64,000 nucleotides of DNA from Mycolicibacterium flavescens (GTDB lineage: Bacteria > Actinomycetota > Actinomycetes > Mycobacteriales > Mycobacteriaceae), in contig LR134353.1 of NCBI GenBank assembly GCA_900637135.1, positions 2,542,001 to 2,606,000 on the forward strand, given 5' to 3'. Shown piece by piece: positions 1 to 9,600 of the stretch (position 1 is the first letter of the stretch; each line of letters opens with the position of its first letter). The notes under the pieces were generated by a model. That model did no database searches, was not told where the DNA came from, and worked only from the letters and a program-made list of their open reading frames with translations. The translations under genes and the position numbers were made by a program.

Positions 1-2
1 TG

Positions 3-41
3 GCGACGGACGTGGCGGCGCGGATTGCTGCGGTGTTCTGA
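3..41 (+). CDS. C-terminal end of an unidentified gene (partial)
   Basis: The first bases of the window read in one frame as ATDVAARIAAVF followed by a TGA stop. The gene upstream lies outside the window, so nothing can be said about its function. The composition is typical of a mycobacterial C-terminal helix. It ends one base before the stop of the convergent gene at 43, an arrangement common between convergent genes in this window. The call rests only on frame quality and context. Confidence 0.35.
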   Translation, partial: ATDVAARIAAVF

Positions 42-42
42 T

Positions 43-420
43 TCACTCCGCGGTGTCGATACGGTGGGCCCACCGCAGGTGCCCGCCGCCCATGTCGGTA
101 CAGACGAACGCGACGCCGTCGGAGCCCTGAGCCGACACGTTCTGTTCGGGGCAGTCCATCGCGACGTTGTGGATGCCGACGAGCGGCCCGGCCGGTGTCC
201 AGACGCCCACCCTGTTGCAGACGAACGTTGCACCGGTGGGGCCGAGCCCGTAATTGAAATACTTGCCGGGCTTGCAGGGCGTCCCCTCGACGACATTGCG
301 CGCGACGTTGGGAACGCAGTCGGCGGAGTAGCACACCGCAGAGGCGCTGGGAGCGAGAGCGATCGAGGCGGCAGTGGTTGCCAGGGCCGCCGTCAGCGCG
401 GCGATGTGTGAGCGCGCCAT
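43..420 (-). CDS. Small secreted protein of unknown function
   Basis: The 125-residue product begins with a short basic N-terminus (MARSHIAAL) and a hydrophobic Ala-rich stretch ending in a signal peptidase-like site (PSASA, about residue 28), so it is probably exported by Sec. The mature part of about 97 residues has six cysteines spread along it, suggesting disulfide bonds outside the cytoplasm. It has no TM segment after the signal and no catalytic motif that I recognise. It resembles the small Cys-containing secreted proteins that are numerous in mycobacteria, including the gene at 58,753-59,151. It is transcribed divergently from the MBL-like gene, with 81 bp between them. Function is unknown. 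Confidence 0.8.
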   Translation of the reverse strand: MARSHIAALTAALATTAASIALAPSASAVCYSADCVPNVARNVVEGTPCKPGKYFNYGLGPTGATFVCNRVGVWTPAGPLVGIHNVAMDCPEQNVSAQGSDGVAFVCTDMGGGHLRWAHRIDTAE

Positions 421-501
421 CTCTCGATGGTGTCACTCGGAGGTGAAGTTCGGTGAGAAATCGCTTGACCTCAACAATGGTTCAGGTCGCAGAGTCAATA
501 C

Positions 502-1161
502 ATGACTACTTCCACAACGCAGTTGACCCGGATCCGGGACGATCTCTGGCAGACCCGGATGGACTCGCCGTTTCCTGGCCTCACCACGCACGCGTATCTG
601 TGGCGAGGTCCGCATGGCAACGTACTGTTCTACAGCCCCGCCACGGAGGCCGATTTCGACGCGATCGACGCGCTCGGCGGCGTCAGCGCGCAGTATCTGT
701 CGCATCTCGACGAGGCCGGACCGAACCTGAAACGAATCGAGAAGCGGTTCGGTCGACGGCTGCACGCGCCGGAGGCAGAGATCGACACCATCGCCGAGCA
801 TGCGCGCGTCGACGTGGCCGTCGCTTCTGTGCGGCACGTAGACGTCAACGGTGTCGAGGTGCTTCCCACGCCGGGCCACTCCGCTGGCAGCACGAGCTAT
901 CTCGTCACCGGTGTGACCGGTGAGCGCTATCTGTTCACCGGCGACACCATGTTTCCGACCGCTTCGGAAACGTGGGCGACGTTCCTGGTTCCGGGCCGCG
1001 GCGATGCCGGCCAGCTGCGCGAAAGTGTGAAGTTCTTGGGCACTGTTGCCCCGGACCTGGTGATCTCGAGCGCATTCGGTGGCGAGACGGCGTGGATGAC
1101 CGTCGACTCGCAACAGTGGGCCGAATGCGTGGCGCAAGCGCTGGCGACCGTGCCGTCGTAG
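502..1161 (+). CDS. Metallo-beta-lactamase-fold protein with a degenerate metal site
   Basis: The 219-residue protein has the overall pattern of a short MBL-fold hydrolase: a beta-rich N-terminus, PTPGHSAGS at residues 123-131 and TGDTMF at 146-151. These supply the second-half ligands His126 and Asp148. The first motif, normally HxHxDH, is reduced to SHLDEAG at 67-73 with a single His68. A full binuclear zinc site is therefore not evident, and the protein may bind one metal or be non-catalytic. ATG at 502 is the start that puts the fold at its normal distance from the N-terminus. It is convergent with the DUF899 gene, with a hairpin in the gap. Confidence 0.75.
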   Translation: MTTSTTQLTRIRDDLWQTRMDSPFPGLTTHAYLWRGPHGNVLFYSPATEADFDAIDALGGVSAQYLSHLDEAGPNLKRIEKRFGRRLHAPEAEIDTIAEHARVDVAVASVRHVDVNGVEVLPTPGHSAGSTSYLVTGVTGERYLFTGDTMFPTASETWATFLVPGRGDAGQLRESVKFLGTVAPDLVISSAFGGETAWMTVDSQQWAECVAQALATVPS

Positions 1162-1206
1162 CCGGTTCCTCTTGGGTTGTAGCCGTTCTTGGCGCTCGCG
1201 GATCTC

Positions 1207-1260
1207 GTTTGTGAAACTAGCGGCAGTTTTTGCGGGATTTCCGTCGGTGGTTTCACAAAC
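1207..1260. terminator. Inverted repeat between convergent genes, probable bidirectional terminator
   Basis: GTTTGTGAAAC at 1207-1217 is the exact reverse complement of GTTTCACAAAC at 1250-1260, with a 32-base loop. The arms extend imperfectly outward through GC-rich sequence. The element sits between the stops of two convergent genes (1161 and 1270), where a terminator for both would be expected. There is no long U tract, which is normal for mycobacteria. Confidence 0.55.
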
Positions 1261-1269
1261 GGAGTCGCG

Positions 1270-1965
1270 CTAGGGCGTGCGCTGGTCGTAGGTGTCGTGC
1301 CAACGCCACCACTCGTAGGGCGGGTCCTGCGGACAGCCCTCGGGTGAGTCTTCCCAATCCTCCTGCCGGCCGAGCGGCGTCACGTCGAGCAGGTTCCACG
1401 TGTTGACGAACACCTCGTCCCCGCGCTCGTTGATGAAATACGTGCGGTAGATACGGTTCTCGTCGTCGCGGATGAAAACGTTGGTGCCGTGCCAGTCGTG
1501 GACGCCGAAGTCGACGTCGAAGACTGCGTCCTTGGTGGGGAGGATCGTGTACCACGGGTGTCGCCAACCCATCTTGTTCTTCATGGCCTCCAGGTCGGGC
1601 TGCGAAGCGCGCGACGCATAGACGAACGTGGTGTCGCGGGCGTTCAGGTGGGCGAGGTGCGGAACGTGGTCGGCCATCAAAGAGCAACCGACGCAGCCGT
1701 GTTCGGGCCAGTCACCGTTGGAGGTGCCGGGCTCGATGAACGCCCGGTAGACGATCAGCTGGCGTCGGCCGTCGAACAGATCGAGCAAGTTCACCCTGCC
1801 CTCGGGCCCCTCGAAGGTGTAGTTCTTGTCGACGGCCATCCACGGCATCCGTCGGCGCTGGGCGGCCAGGGCGTCGCGGGCTCGCATGAGTTCCTTCTCT
1901 TTGACGAGCATCTCCTGCCAGGCGCTGTCCCATTCTGCTGGGGGAACTATCGGTCGTGTCTTCAC
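1270..1965 (-). CDS. DUF899 family thioredoxin-like protein
   Basis: The 231-residue protein has the DUF899 layout: an N-terminal helix rich in Lys/Glu/Arg, the RRRMPWMAV element, FEGPEGRVNLLDLFDGRRQL (residues 51-70), and a redox-like CVGC at 91-94 followed by HVPHL. DUF899 proteins are predicted thioredoxin-like cytoplasmic proteins with no firmly assigned reaction. It is the last gene of a minus-strand operon after a paralogue (17-bp gap) and an ArsR/SRPBCC regulator. It ends with the EDWEDSPEGCP element that its paralogue shares as EEWEDSPPGWP, so the pair probably arose by tandem duplication and divergence. Confidence 0.85.
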   Translation of the reverse strand: MKTRPIVPPAEWDSAWQEMLVKEKELMRARDALAAQRRRMPWMAVDKNYTFEGPEGRVNLLDLFDGRRQLIVYRAFIEPGTSNGDWPEHGCVGCSLMADHVPHLAHLNARDTTFVYASRASQPDLEAMKNKMGWRHPWYTILPTKDAVFDVDFGVHDWHGTNVFIRDDENRIYRTYFINERGDEVFVNTWNLLDVTPLGRQEDWEDSPEGCPQDPPYEWWRWHDTYDQRTP

Positions 1966-1982
1966 TTCTTCTCACTCCCTTG

Positions 1983-2708
1983 TCATCTCGCGGTTAAGTC
2001 GTCGGAACGCCCGGCGGCGAGTCGCGGCCAGTGGGCGATCGGTCGTCCGTTGCTGCGCATAGGTTGGCGATCCGCCGCGAGCGGGTATATCGGCCAGCCC
2101 GGTGGTGAGTCCTCCCACTCTTCCTGGCGTCCGTACGCAGTGAGGTCCATCAGCGCCAGGCTGAAATCCATGGCTTCGACGCCGCGGCGGGTCGTCCAGT
2201 AGGTCTCGAAGACACGGTCGCCGTCGCGCAGATAGCAAACCAGGTGCATGAGATTCTTCTGGCGTCCGACGAGCAGGGTCTCGAGAGAGTCCTGCGCCGA
2301 GTACCACGGCATCTCCCATCCCATGAAATCGCGGTAGCGGCGGCTTTCGTCGTAGGGGCCCTGGCAGAACACTGCGTAGGTGATGCCCCGAGAGTGAAGG
2401 TACGACAGCTCGGTGACCTGGCTGGCGCACCATGTACAGCCTTCACACTGCGCGGGTGCCGGGTGGCCGGCATGCCACATGAAGTAGTACGCGATCAGTT
2501 GCGGGCGCCCCTCGAAGGCATCGAGCAAGGTGACCGGCCCTCCCGGGCCGACGAGCATTGTGGTGGAGTCGATTTCGACCATCGGCAGACGCCGGCGGGC
2601 CGCGGCGATCGCGTCGCCTTCGCGGGTATGGGCCTTTTCCCGGACCCGTAAGGCGTCGATCGCGGCCTGCCACGTCTCGCGGTCCGCGACCGCAGGGATC
2701 GAGGTCAT
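1983..2708 (-). CDS. DUF899 family thioredoxin-like protein (paralogue)
   Basis: This 241-residue DUF899 protein is a diverged copy of the next gene. It keeps RRRLPMVEI, GPGGPVTLLDAFEGRPQLI and a cysteine cluster CEGCTWC at residues 88-94, which has one more Cys than the paralogue. Its ATG at 2706-2708 overlaps the stop of the upstream ArsR/SRPBCC gene as ATGA, so the start is well supported and translation is probably coupled. Co-transcription with an ArsR-type regulator suggests expression under a specific, still unknown signal. The reaction is unknown; a thiol-disulfide or peroxide-related role is inference from the CxxC and the fold. Confidence 0.85.
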   Translation of the reverse strand: MTSIPAVADRETWQAAIDALRVREKAHTREGDAIAAARRRLPMVEIDSTTMLVGPGGPVTLLDAFEGRPQLIAYYFMWHAGHPAPAQCEGCTWCASQVTELSYLHSRGITYAVFCQGPYDESRRYRDFMGWEMPWYSAQDSLETLLVGRQKNLMHLVCYLRDGDRVFETYWTTRRGVEAMDFSLALMDLTAYGRQEEWEDSPPGWPIYPLAADRQPMRSNGRPIAHWPRLAAGRSDDLTAR

Positions 2709-3499
2709 GACGCTGCTTCCAGTTCACTCTTGAGGTTGGCGAGCTTCCATGGCCATCCGCCGGAGATCAGGCCACGCACAGTGCTTTCCGGCGGAAACTC
2801 GTCGTGCACGACAGTCAGCTTCACCTGGCCGTCCTCGACGGGTTCGATCTCGAAGGTGACCTTCGACCGCCTCTCGGCCGCCGCCTTTTTCACGACGTCC
2901 TGGTCGAGGCCCAGCGTCACCAGTTCGGGCACGAAGGTGTGAAAGGTGAACGCGAGCCGCCGATACGGCTCCGACTCGAGAATCACCTGCTCCGGATCCG
3001 TGATCTCCAGCCCGGTGCAGTCGGACCATACATAGGAGGAGCCCTTCTTGAAGTCCGACACCAAGGCGTGACCCATGTAGCGGTTGGAGAAGGCCGGGTC
3101 TGTGATGGCCTGCCACAGGCGTTCGGGTGTGGTGCGGATATAGGTGATGTAGACGAATTCGCTGCTGCTCATAGGGTGGGTCTCCAATGCTGTCTTGAGG
3201 TCCGCGAGCGTCTGCACCCGCGCGCGGTCGTACTGATGGATCCAGCGGTCGGCTATCGCGTTGATCGGTTCCGCGTTGAGGTAGTGCAACTTCTCGCGCC
3301 CCCGCCACACGGTGGTGATGAGGTTGGCGGATTCCAGCACGGCGAGGTGCTTGCTCACGGACTGGCGAGCCATCGACAAACCCGAGCACAGATCGCGCAG
3401 CGTCTGGCCGTTGCGGTCGTTGAGGCTGTCGAGAAGCAAGCGCCGATTCGGGTCGGCCAGCGCCTTGAAAACGTCGTCCATCCCTGCCACCTGGTTCAT
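2705..3499 (-). CDS. ArsR-type repressor fused to an SRPBCC (AHSA1-like) domain
   Basis: From the ATG at 3499 the protein has 264 residues. Residues 1-95 form an ArsR winged helix (VFKALADPNRRLLLDSL, then LSMARQSVSKHLAVLE as recognition helix). From about residue 110 it has an SRPBCC/AHSA1 ligand-binding domain (VYITYIRTTPERLWQAITDP at its start, SGGWPWKLANLKSEL at its end). I see no metal-binding Cys pair of classical ArsR sensors, so the ligand is probably a small hydrophobic molecule held in the SRPBCC cavity. A longer frame to 3640 exists, but its extra 47 codons run through two perfect palindromes abutting 3499, and its translation is just their repeated QPxGC. I therefore reject the longer start. 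The stop overlaps the DUF899 gene by ATGA. Confidence 0.88.
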   Translation of the reverse strand: MNQVAGMDDVFKALADPNRRLLLDSLNDRNGQTLRDLCSGLSMARQSVSKHLAVLESANLITTVWRGREKLHYLNAEPINAIADRWIHQYDRARVQTLADLKTALETHPMSSSEFVYITYIRTTPERLWQAITDPAFSNRYMGHALVSDFKKGSSYVWSDCTGLEITDPEQVILESEPYRRLAFTFHTFVPELVTLGLDQDVVKKAAAERRSKVTFEIEPVEDGQVKLTVVHDEFPPESTVRGLISGGWPWKLANLKSELEAAS

Positions 3500-3545
3500 G
3501 CAGCCGGTTGGCTGCACGTTCGACGATAGGCAGCCTACTGGCTGC
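3500..3545. promoter_or_regulatory. Two tandem palindromic operators for the ArsR/SRPBCC repressor
   Basis: GCAGCCGGTTGGCTGC (3500-3515) and GCAGCCTACTGGCTGC (3530-3545) share the perfect arms GCAGCC-N4-GGCTGC. Their starts are 30 bp apart, close to three helical turns, and the first touches the ATG of the regulator gene. Position, duplication and phasing strongly suggest cooperative autorepression of the ArsR-DUF899-DUF899 operon. The arms resemble the palindromes usual for actinobacterial ArsR/SRPBCC regulators; binding itself is inferred. Confidence 0.75.
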
Positions 3546-3636
3546 GTGTCAATGGTCAGTTGGTCCCCCTCCGCCGAGCGCGCGCTCAGCACGTGATGCG
3601 GCGCGGGGACTCGCGATGGTCGCACGTTCGGTGCTG

Positions 3637-6600
3637 TCAAGCGGTTGCGCTGAGCTCCTCGAAGCGCGCCAATGCCGAGCTGCGCTGGTCGGAGTCGAAC
3701 ACCTCCAAACGGGAGAGGTGATCGCCGTCGAAGAGGGTGAGCATCACCACGGGTAACTCAATCGCGAAACCGTTGGTCGATGTCCCCTTCACAACGACCT
3801 CGCTCACAAGCCCCTCCGGCGAATAGGTGAAAACTTGCGAATGTTCGATCCATAGGTCTGGCACCAGCGAGGCCATCGCCTGGATGGATGACATGTGGTC
3901 GGTGACCGTTTGAATGTCTGGACTCGACAACTGCCGGTGGTTCGCATATACGGCACCGGCGCCGAGCCTAAGAAGCGCCTCCCAGTCATGGCGGTTCGTT
4001 GTCTCGGTAACACGGCGCGCCGCCTCGATCACCTCCGGATGCTCGACCTCGCCCGACGCGATCCAGCGAGCGTTCAGCTCTCTCATCGCGGCGTCGAGAT
4101 CGTCGCTGTCGAAAATCACGGAGTGACAGACCAATCCGTCTTCCGTGACTTCCGTGATCGACAAATCTTCGACTGTGATGGGCTGACCGGGCGCGTCGGT
4201 GTTGCGGAACCGGTCACGGCACAGCACTAAACGGTGTCCCCGGATGGCGACCGGTTCGTCAGTCCACTGCCAACTTGCGGGCGCTTCCGAGATCATGCTG
4301 GGCACGAATTCCTGTATGAGCAAACCCTGGCTGCGCAATCCTTTCCGTCGGTCGTCGTAGCGTCCATCCTGGGTGATAAGTACGCGGAAGTCATCGAGGT
4401 CGCGGTGGTCGAAAGCATGGATCAACTGAGCCCGCGTGAGCGTTGCGGCGTTTACGAGCTGATGCGCGGGTCGACAGAGGTCATCGAACCGCGCGAGTGC
4501 CGCGTCCAGGTCGGCCTCGTCGAACACTTCGCAGCGGCTGAGTGCATCACCGTCGACCGTAAGCAACGTGAGTTCTCGCCATTCACCGTCGAATCCCTCT
4601 TGAGACGTGGCCTTCACCACCTGGGTAACGACCGCTCCAAGGGTGTCCAGCCGATGGACGACTTCGGCGTAGGCGCGGATCTTCGGAACGACGTCCCACG
4701 TGGCACTAACCAACGGGATCTGTTCACCCGGTGCGAACGAGGTGCCGCCACGCCGGTGGTCGATGTTCACCCAGTCCGGGGTGGTATTGAATAGCTCTCG
4801 CCGGTTGAACGCGGCGTATCCGTCAGCGACCGTTGACCATGTACGGCAGTACGGCGCGGCCTCACCTGCGAGGTATCGGGCCTCGAGTTCGGCGAAGGCG
4901 GCGTCGAGGTCATCGCTGTCGAAGTTAACGAAGTCGTCCATCAAGCCGTCGTCGTTGATCTCGACCACTGCTAGAAGTTCGACGGTGATTGGTCTGTTGT
5001 CATCGGCGGTGTCACGGTAAATCAGACGGGCCAGCGAGAGTCGCGTTCCTCTGGTCGCGACATGTTCTATGTCCATCCGCCAGGTCAGGGGCGTCTCAAA
5101 CAGCGCTTGTGCAGCCTTCCTGCGGTCCGAGGAACCGTGCAGAGCTTGCAATCCTCTTCGGCGGTCGTCGATTCGGCCGTCTGCCGAAGTGAGGGCAAGG
5201 AATTCGTCAACATCGTGGTGATTGAAGGCAGTAGCGAGACGCCGCCACATCCACGTCGCAGCGTTTTCGGTCCGAAGCGGCGCCTGGTTGAGTTCATTGA
5301 ATCGCGTTAGGGCGGCGTCGAGGTCCTCCTCGTCGAACATCTCGAAGCGGTCGGTCCGGTCTCCGTCGACCGTCACAACGGCGAGTTCGCGATATTCAGC
5401 GGGGAATCCTTCTTTTGAGCTTCCCTTCACGACCTGCTCGACGACCGCTCCACGTTCGTTCAGCCGATGCACCATTGCGATGTGCACAGTGACATCTGGC
5501 ACGATGTCCCACGCGGCACGGAGGTTTGCGATGAGGTCATCTGCCTCGATCGTGGCGATTAGCCGGTGATCAGCCCACGCGGGTGTAGTCGCAGGAATCT
5601 CGCGGCGGTTGAAGGCGGCATAGGCCTGCGTGATCACCGACCACGTATGCGCGTGCGCAGCTGCTTCGCCTGCGACATAAAGACGCTCCAGCTCCACAAA
5701 GGCGGCGTCTACATCCTCGGTATCGAAGAATATTGTCTGCAGATCTACTTCGTCCTCAGCGACGTCGGTCAGCACCATCAGTTCGACCGTGACGGGTCCC
5801 GACGCATCGGCGCTGTCGCGGAACGTTTCTCGAGTCAGCGCGAGTCGATCGCCCCTTAGAGCGACAGGCTCAACTTCCAGTTGCCAGCTCGTCGGTGTTT
5901 CCGACAGAAGCGCATCCGCAAACTTCCTGTCCATCGCTCCCTCATCACGCAACCCTTTGCGGTGGTCCTCATAGTGACCCATGGCGCGCGCGAGCAAGGC
6001 TTTCGCATCTCGGCGGTTGTAAGCATCGGCGCCATATGCTCGCACCCGGACTGCGGCGTTATCGAGCCGCGGCGCTGGCCGAGTGAGCTCATTCAACCTG
6101 GCTATTGCGGCATCAAGGTCCGCCTCGTCGAACAGCTCGCACCGGTCGATTGAGCCTCCTGTGACCGTGAGAAGTTTAATGAATCGCCACTCGACATCGA
6201 AACCCTCCGGCGACGTACCGCGGGTGACAGCTGTGAGGAGCACTGCCGCGTCGCCTAGGCGATGCACAACTTCGATGTGAGCACTCCGGTCGGGCATCAC
6301 GTCCCATACGGCGGCATGCCTTGAGGCGACGGAGACGTCGGATGCGAATGGTGTACCTCGCCGGTGGTCGGAGAAGATCCAATCCCTTTCAAAATTCTCA
6401 TGCCGATTGAGCGCGGTATAAGCCTGTGTCACAACCGACCACGTACGTAAGTGAGCGGCCGCCTCCCCTGCGGTGTACCTGGCGTCGAGGTCTGCAAAAG
6501 CGACGGCGATGTCCTCGTTGTCGAACACCGTGTTCGACACCAGCCGGTTGGCGGCGTCTGTTTCGACGATCAGGAGAGCTTCTGCGGCGATCTCATCACG

Positions 6601-9600
6601 CGGTACTCCGCGTGCCGCGAAACGACTGCGACACAACGCGAGGCGCTCCCCGCGAGTCGCGATGACGGCTGACCCGATGTTCTTGAAGCCAACCTCGGCA
6701 ACGGACTGCATGTTTTCGATATGGATCGCGCGACCGCGCCGCACGCCGGCGTTGACGACCTGGCGGTGATCGTACGAGGTGAAGTCCTCGGTCAAAACCT
6801 GTTGCATCGCTTCCCAGTCCCGCGAGTCGAAGCACGCCCACGCGCGTGCCAACGCACGAGTGGCTGCGTTCTCCGGCCGGCGCGGAAGCGCGCCCAGCTC
6901 GTCGAACTTGGCAATGGCAATGTCCAAGTCGGCCTCTTCGAATAGGTCGCAGCGATTCGTGACGGTGTCGCCAATCGTCAGCAGGGCGATCATCCGCCAT
7001 TCGGCATAAAAGCCTTCCGGCCACCGGCCAAACGCCGTGTGTGTGAGGACGGCACCGCGATCGTTCAACCGATGGACGCACTCGATATACATCTTGTTGT
7101 CTGGTGTGACGTCCCACCCGGAACGGATATACGCGGCGAGGTCTTCCGCGGCGAAGGTTTCGCGCACCCGGTGGTCGACCGTCTCCCAGTTCGATACGCG
7201 CGGGACTTCGTGCCTGTTGAACATGGTGTAGGCCTCCGCGATGCCCGACCACACCTCGGCATACCGGGCCGCTTCGCCCGCGAGGAAGCGGGTGTCGAGT
7301 TCGGCGAAGGCGGCGTCGATGTCGTCGACATCGAACCCAACCCGAGCCACAATACGGTTGTCGGCGTCGACCTCGAGGAGGCTCAAGACCTCAGCACTCG
7401 ACTCCTCCGGTTCAAGTCCGCGCATGGACGAACGGACGCGGGTGAGTGCGAGCCGTTCTCCGCGGGTCGCGATGACCGTCGAACGCGTATTCGCCGCCCC
7501 TGCTTCGGCGATGGCTCGAAGATCCGCAATGTGTGCGTCTCGCCCGCGCTGTACGCCCGCGTTCACCACACGGCGGCGGTCGTCTATGCATATGTCGTCG
7601 GATATAACCGCAGAAATCGCATCCCAGTCACGGGTGGCGAAGCGTTCCCAGAAGCGCGCATCCACCCGGCCGGCGTTGTTCTCTATGTTCGGTCCGCGGG
7701 TGCTGAGCTCGTCGAAGCGAGCAAGCGCGGCGTCGAGATCGGCTTCGTCGAACAGTTCTGACCGGTTGATCCGATCGCCCTCGATAGTCGAGAGCCCGAT
7801 CTCACGCCACTCGGCGCTGAATCCCTCACGAGACGTCCCGTGAATGACGCGAGTGACAACTGCTCCCGTATCCGTCAGGCGGCGCACAGTCTCGACGTGA
7901 ATCCTGATGTCTGGATTGAGAACATCCCAGGCGGTCTTCAGGAATGGCTCCAACTCATTTGGCGCGAACGACGTCACTCGCCGGTGGTCTACGTTGACCC
8001 AATCCGGCGTCGTCGGCGGCAGTTCATGGCGAAGCACCGCGGCGTAGGCGCCGGCGATGACCGACCACGTGTGTGCGTGAGCGGAAGCTTCGCCCGCGAG
8101 ATACCGAGCTTCGAGTTCGGCGAAGGCGCTGTCGATGTCGTCGACGTCGAGCGCGATGAATCTGGTCAGACGAAGCTCCGCGTTAATTTCGATCAGGTGG
8201 AGCACTTCAGTGTCGAAAGCACCCGGACGCTCGTCGCGGCCCCAGAAACGGGAACGCAGCAGCGCGAGTCGCTCCCCTCGGACCGCGACGATTGCCGATG
8301 TCCAGTTGTTGACGCCAAGCTCGCCGGTCACGCGCGCATGGGCGATCGCCGCATCTCGCCCTTGTTGGCCTCCAGCGCCTACAACGCGCCGACGGTCGTC
8401 TGCGTAGAAGTCGTCGGCCATCGTCTGAGCCAGACCATCCCAGTTACCAGACGTGTAGTGAGCATTGAAAAGTTTGTATTCGCGGCTCGCGGCGTTCTCT
8501 AGTCGCCGCACCGGCTGACTGAGTTCCTCGAATCGCGCGAGTGCGGCGTCGAGGTCATCTTCGTCGAAGAGTTCGCAGCCGCTGACCAGTGGGCCGTCGA
8601 CCGTGATCAAGTTGAGCATCCGCCATTCGGCTGGAAACCCCTCAGCCGTCGTTCCGCGGGAGACCTGCGTGACGAGCGCTCCCTTGTCGCCGAGCCGGTG
8701 CACTTCCTCGATGTAATTGTGAAGATCTGGCGTGAGGTCCCAGAGGGCAGCGGTCACTTCCCGAAGGTCACTGTTGGCAAGCGGTGTCCCCCGACGGTGG
8801 TCGATGGTTGACCAGTCTGCCGTCGACGGCGGGATTTCGTGGCGAGCGAGGCTCGTGAAGATACCCGCAACGACGGCCCACGTCCCTGCGTAACCCGCGG
8901 CTTCGCCTGCGACGTAACGCGTCTCGAATTCCTCGAACGCGGCGTCGAAACCGTCGGCGTCGAACGTGACGTAGGCCGCGAGCCGGCCCTCTGCGTCAAT
9001 CTCGACAATGTCGAGGACGTCCGCTCGGAAATCGTCAGATCCAAAGTAGTGGGTACGACTGAGGGCGAGCCGCTCGCCGCGAATCGCAAGGATTTCAGAA
9101 GACACCGTGTCCACCCCGAGGTCCGCCATAACCCGCAGATTGGCAATCTCATCATCGGGACCACGCAACAAAGAGCCGTTGACAACCTGACGGCGGTCGT
9201 CGAAAGTGCAGTCCGCGGCCAGAAGTTCGCGGGCGGCGTCCCAGTCATGCCTCGCGAAACACGTTCGGAATCGCTCTGCCGATTGGCTTGCGGCGTTATT
9301 CAAGCGTGGTTCCGACTGATTCAGCTCGTCGAACTCCGCCAGGGCGACATCGAGATCGGCCTCGTCGAAAATCTCGCAGCGACTGACTAACTCGCCCTCC
9401 ACCGTCACAAGGTCGATCTCCCGCCACTCCGCATAGAACCCTTCGCGCGAGGTGCCGGTCACCGCTCGAGTCACGACCGCTCCCAGCTCAGAGATTCTGT
9501 GCACCGCCGCGATATGGATGTCGATATCAGGTGTCTCTACCTGGGATGTCCGTATGTAGGCACCGAGCCGGCCAGCTGTGACCGGCGCCAAACGTCTGTG

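Noticed and set aside
3500..3640. Long N-terminal extension of the ArsR/SRPBCC protein
   Set aside because: The extension is a translation of two palindromic operators, giving a QPxGC repeat, and is not family-like.
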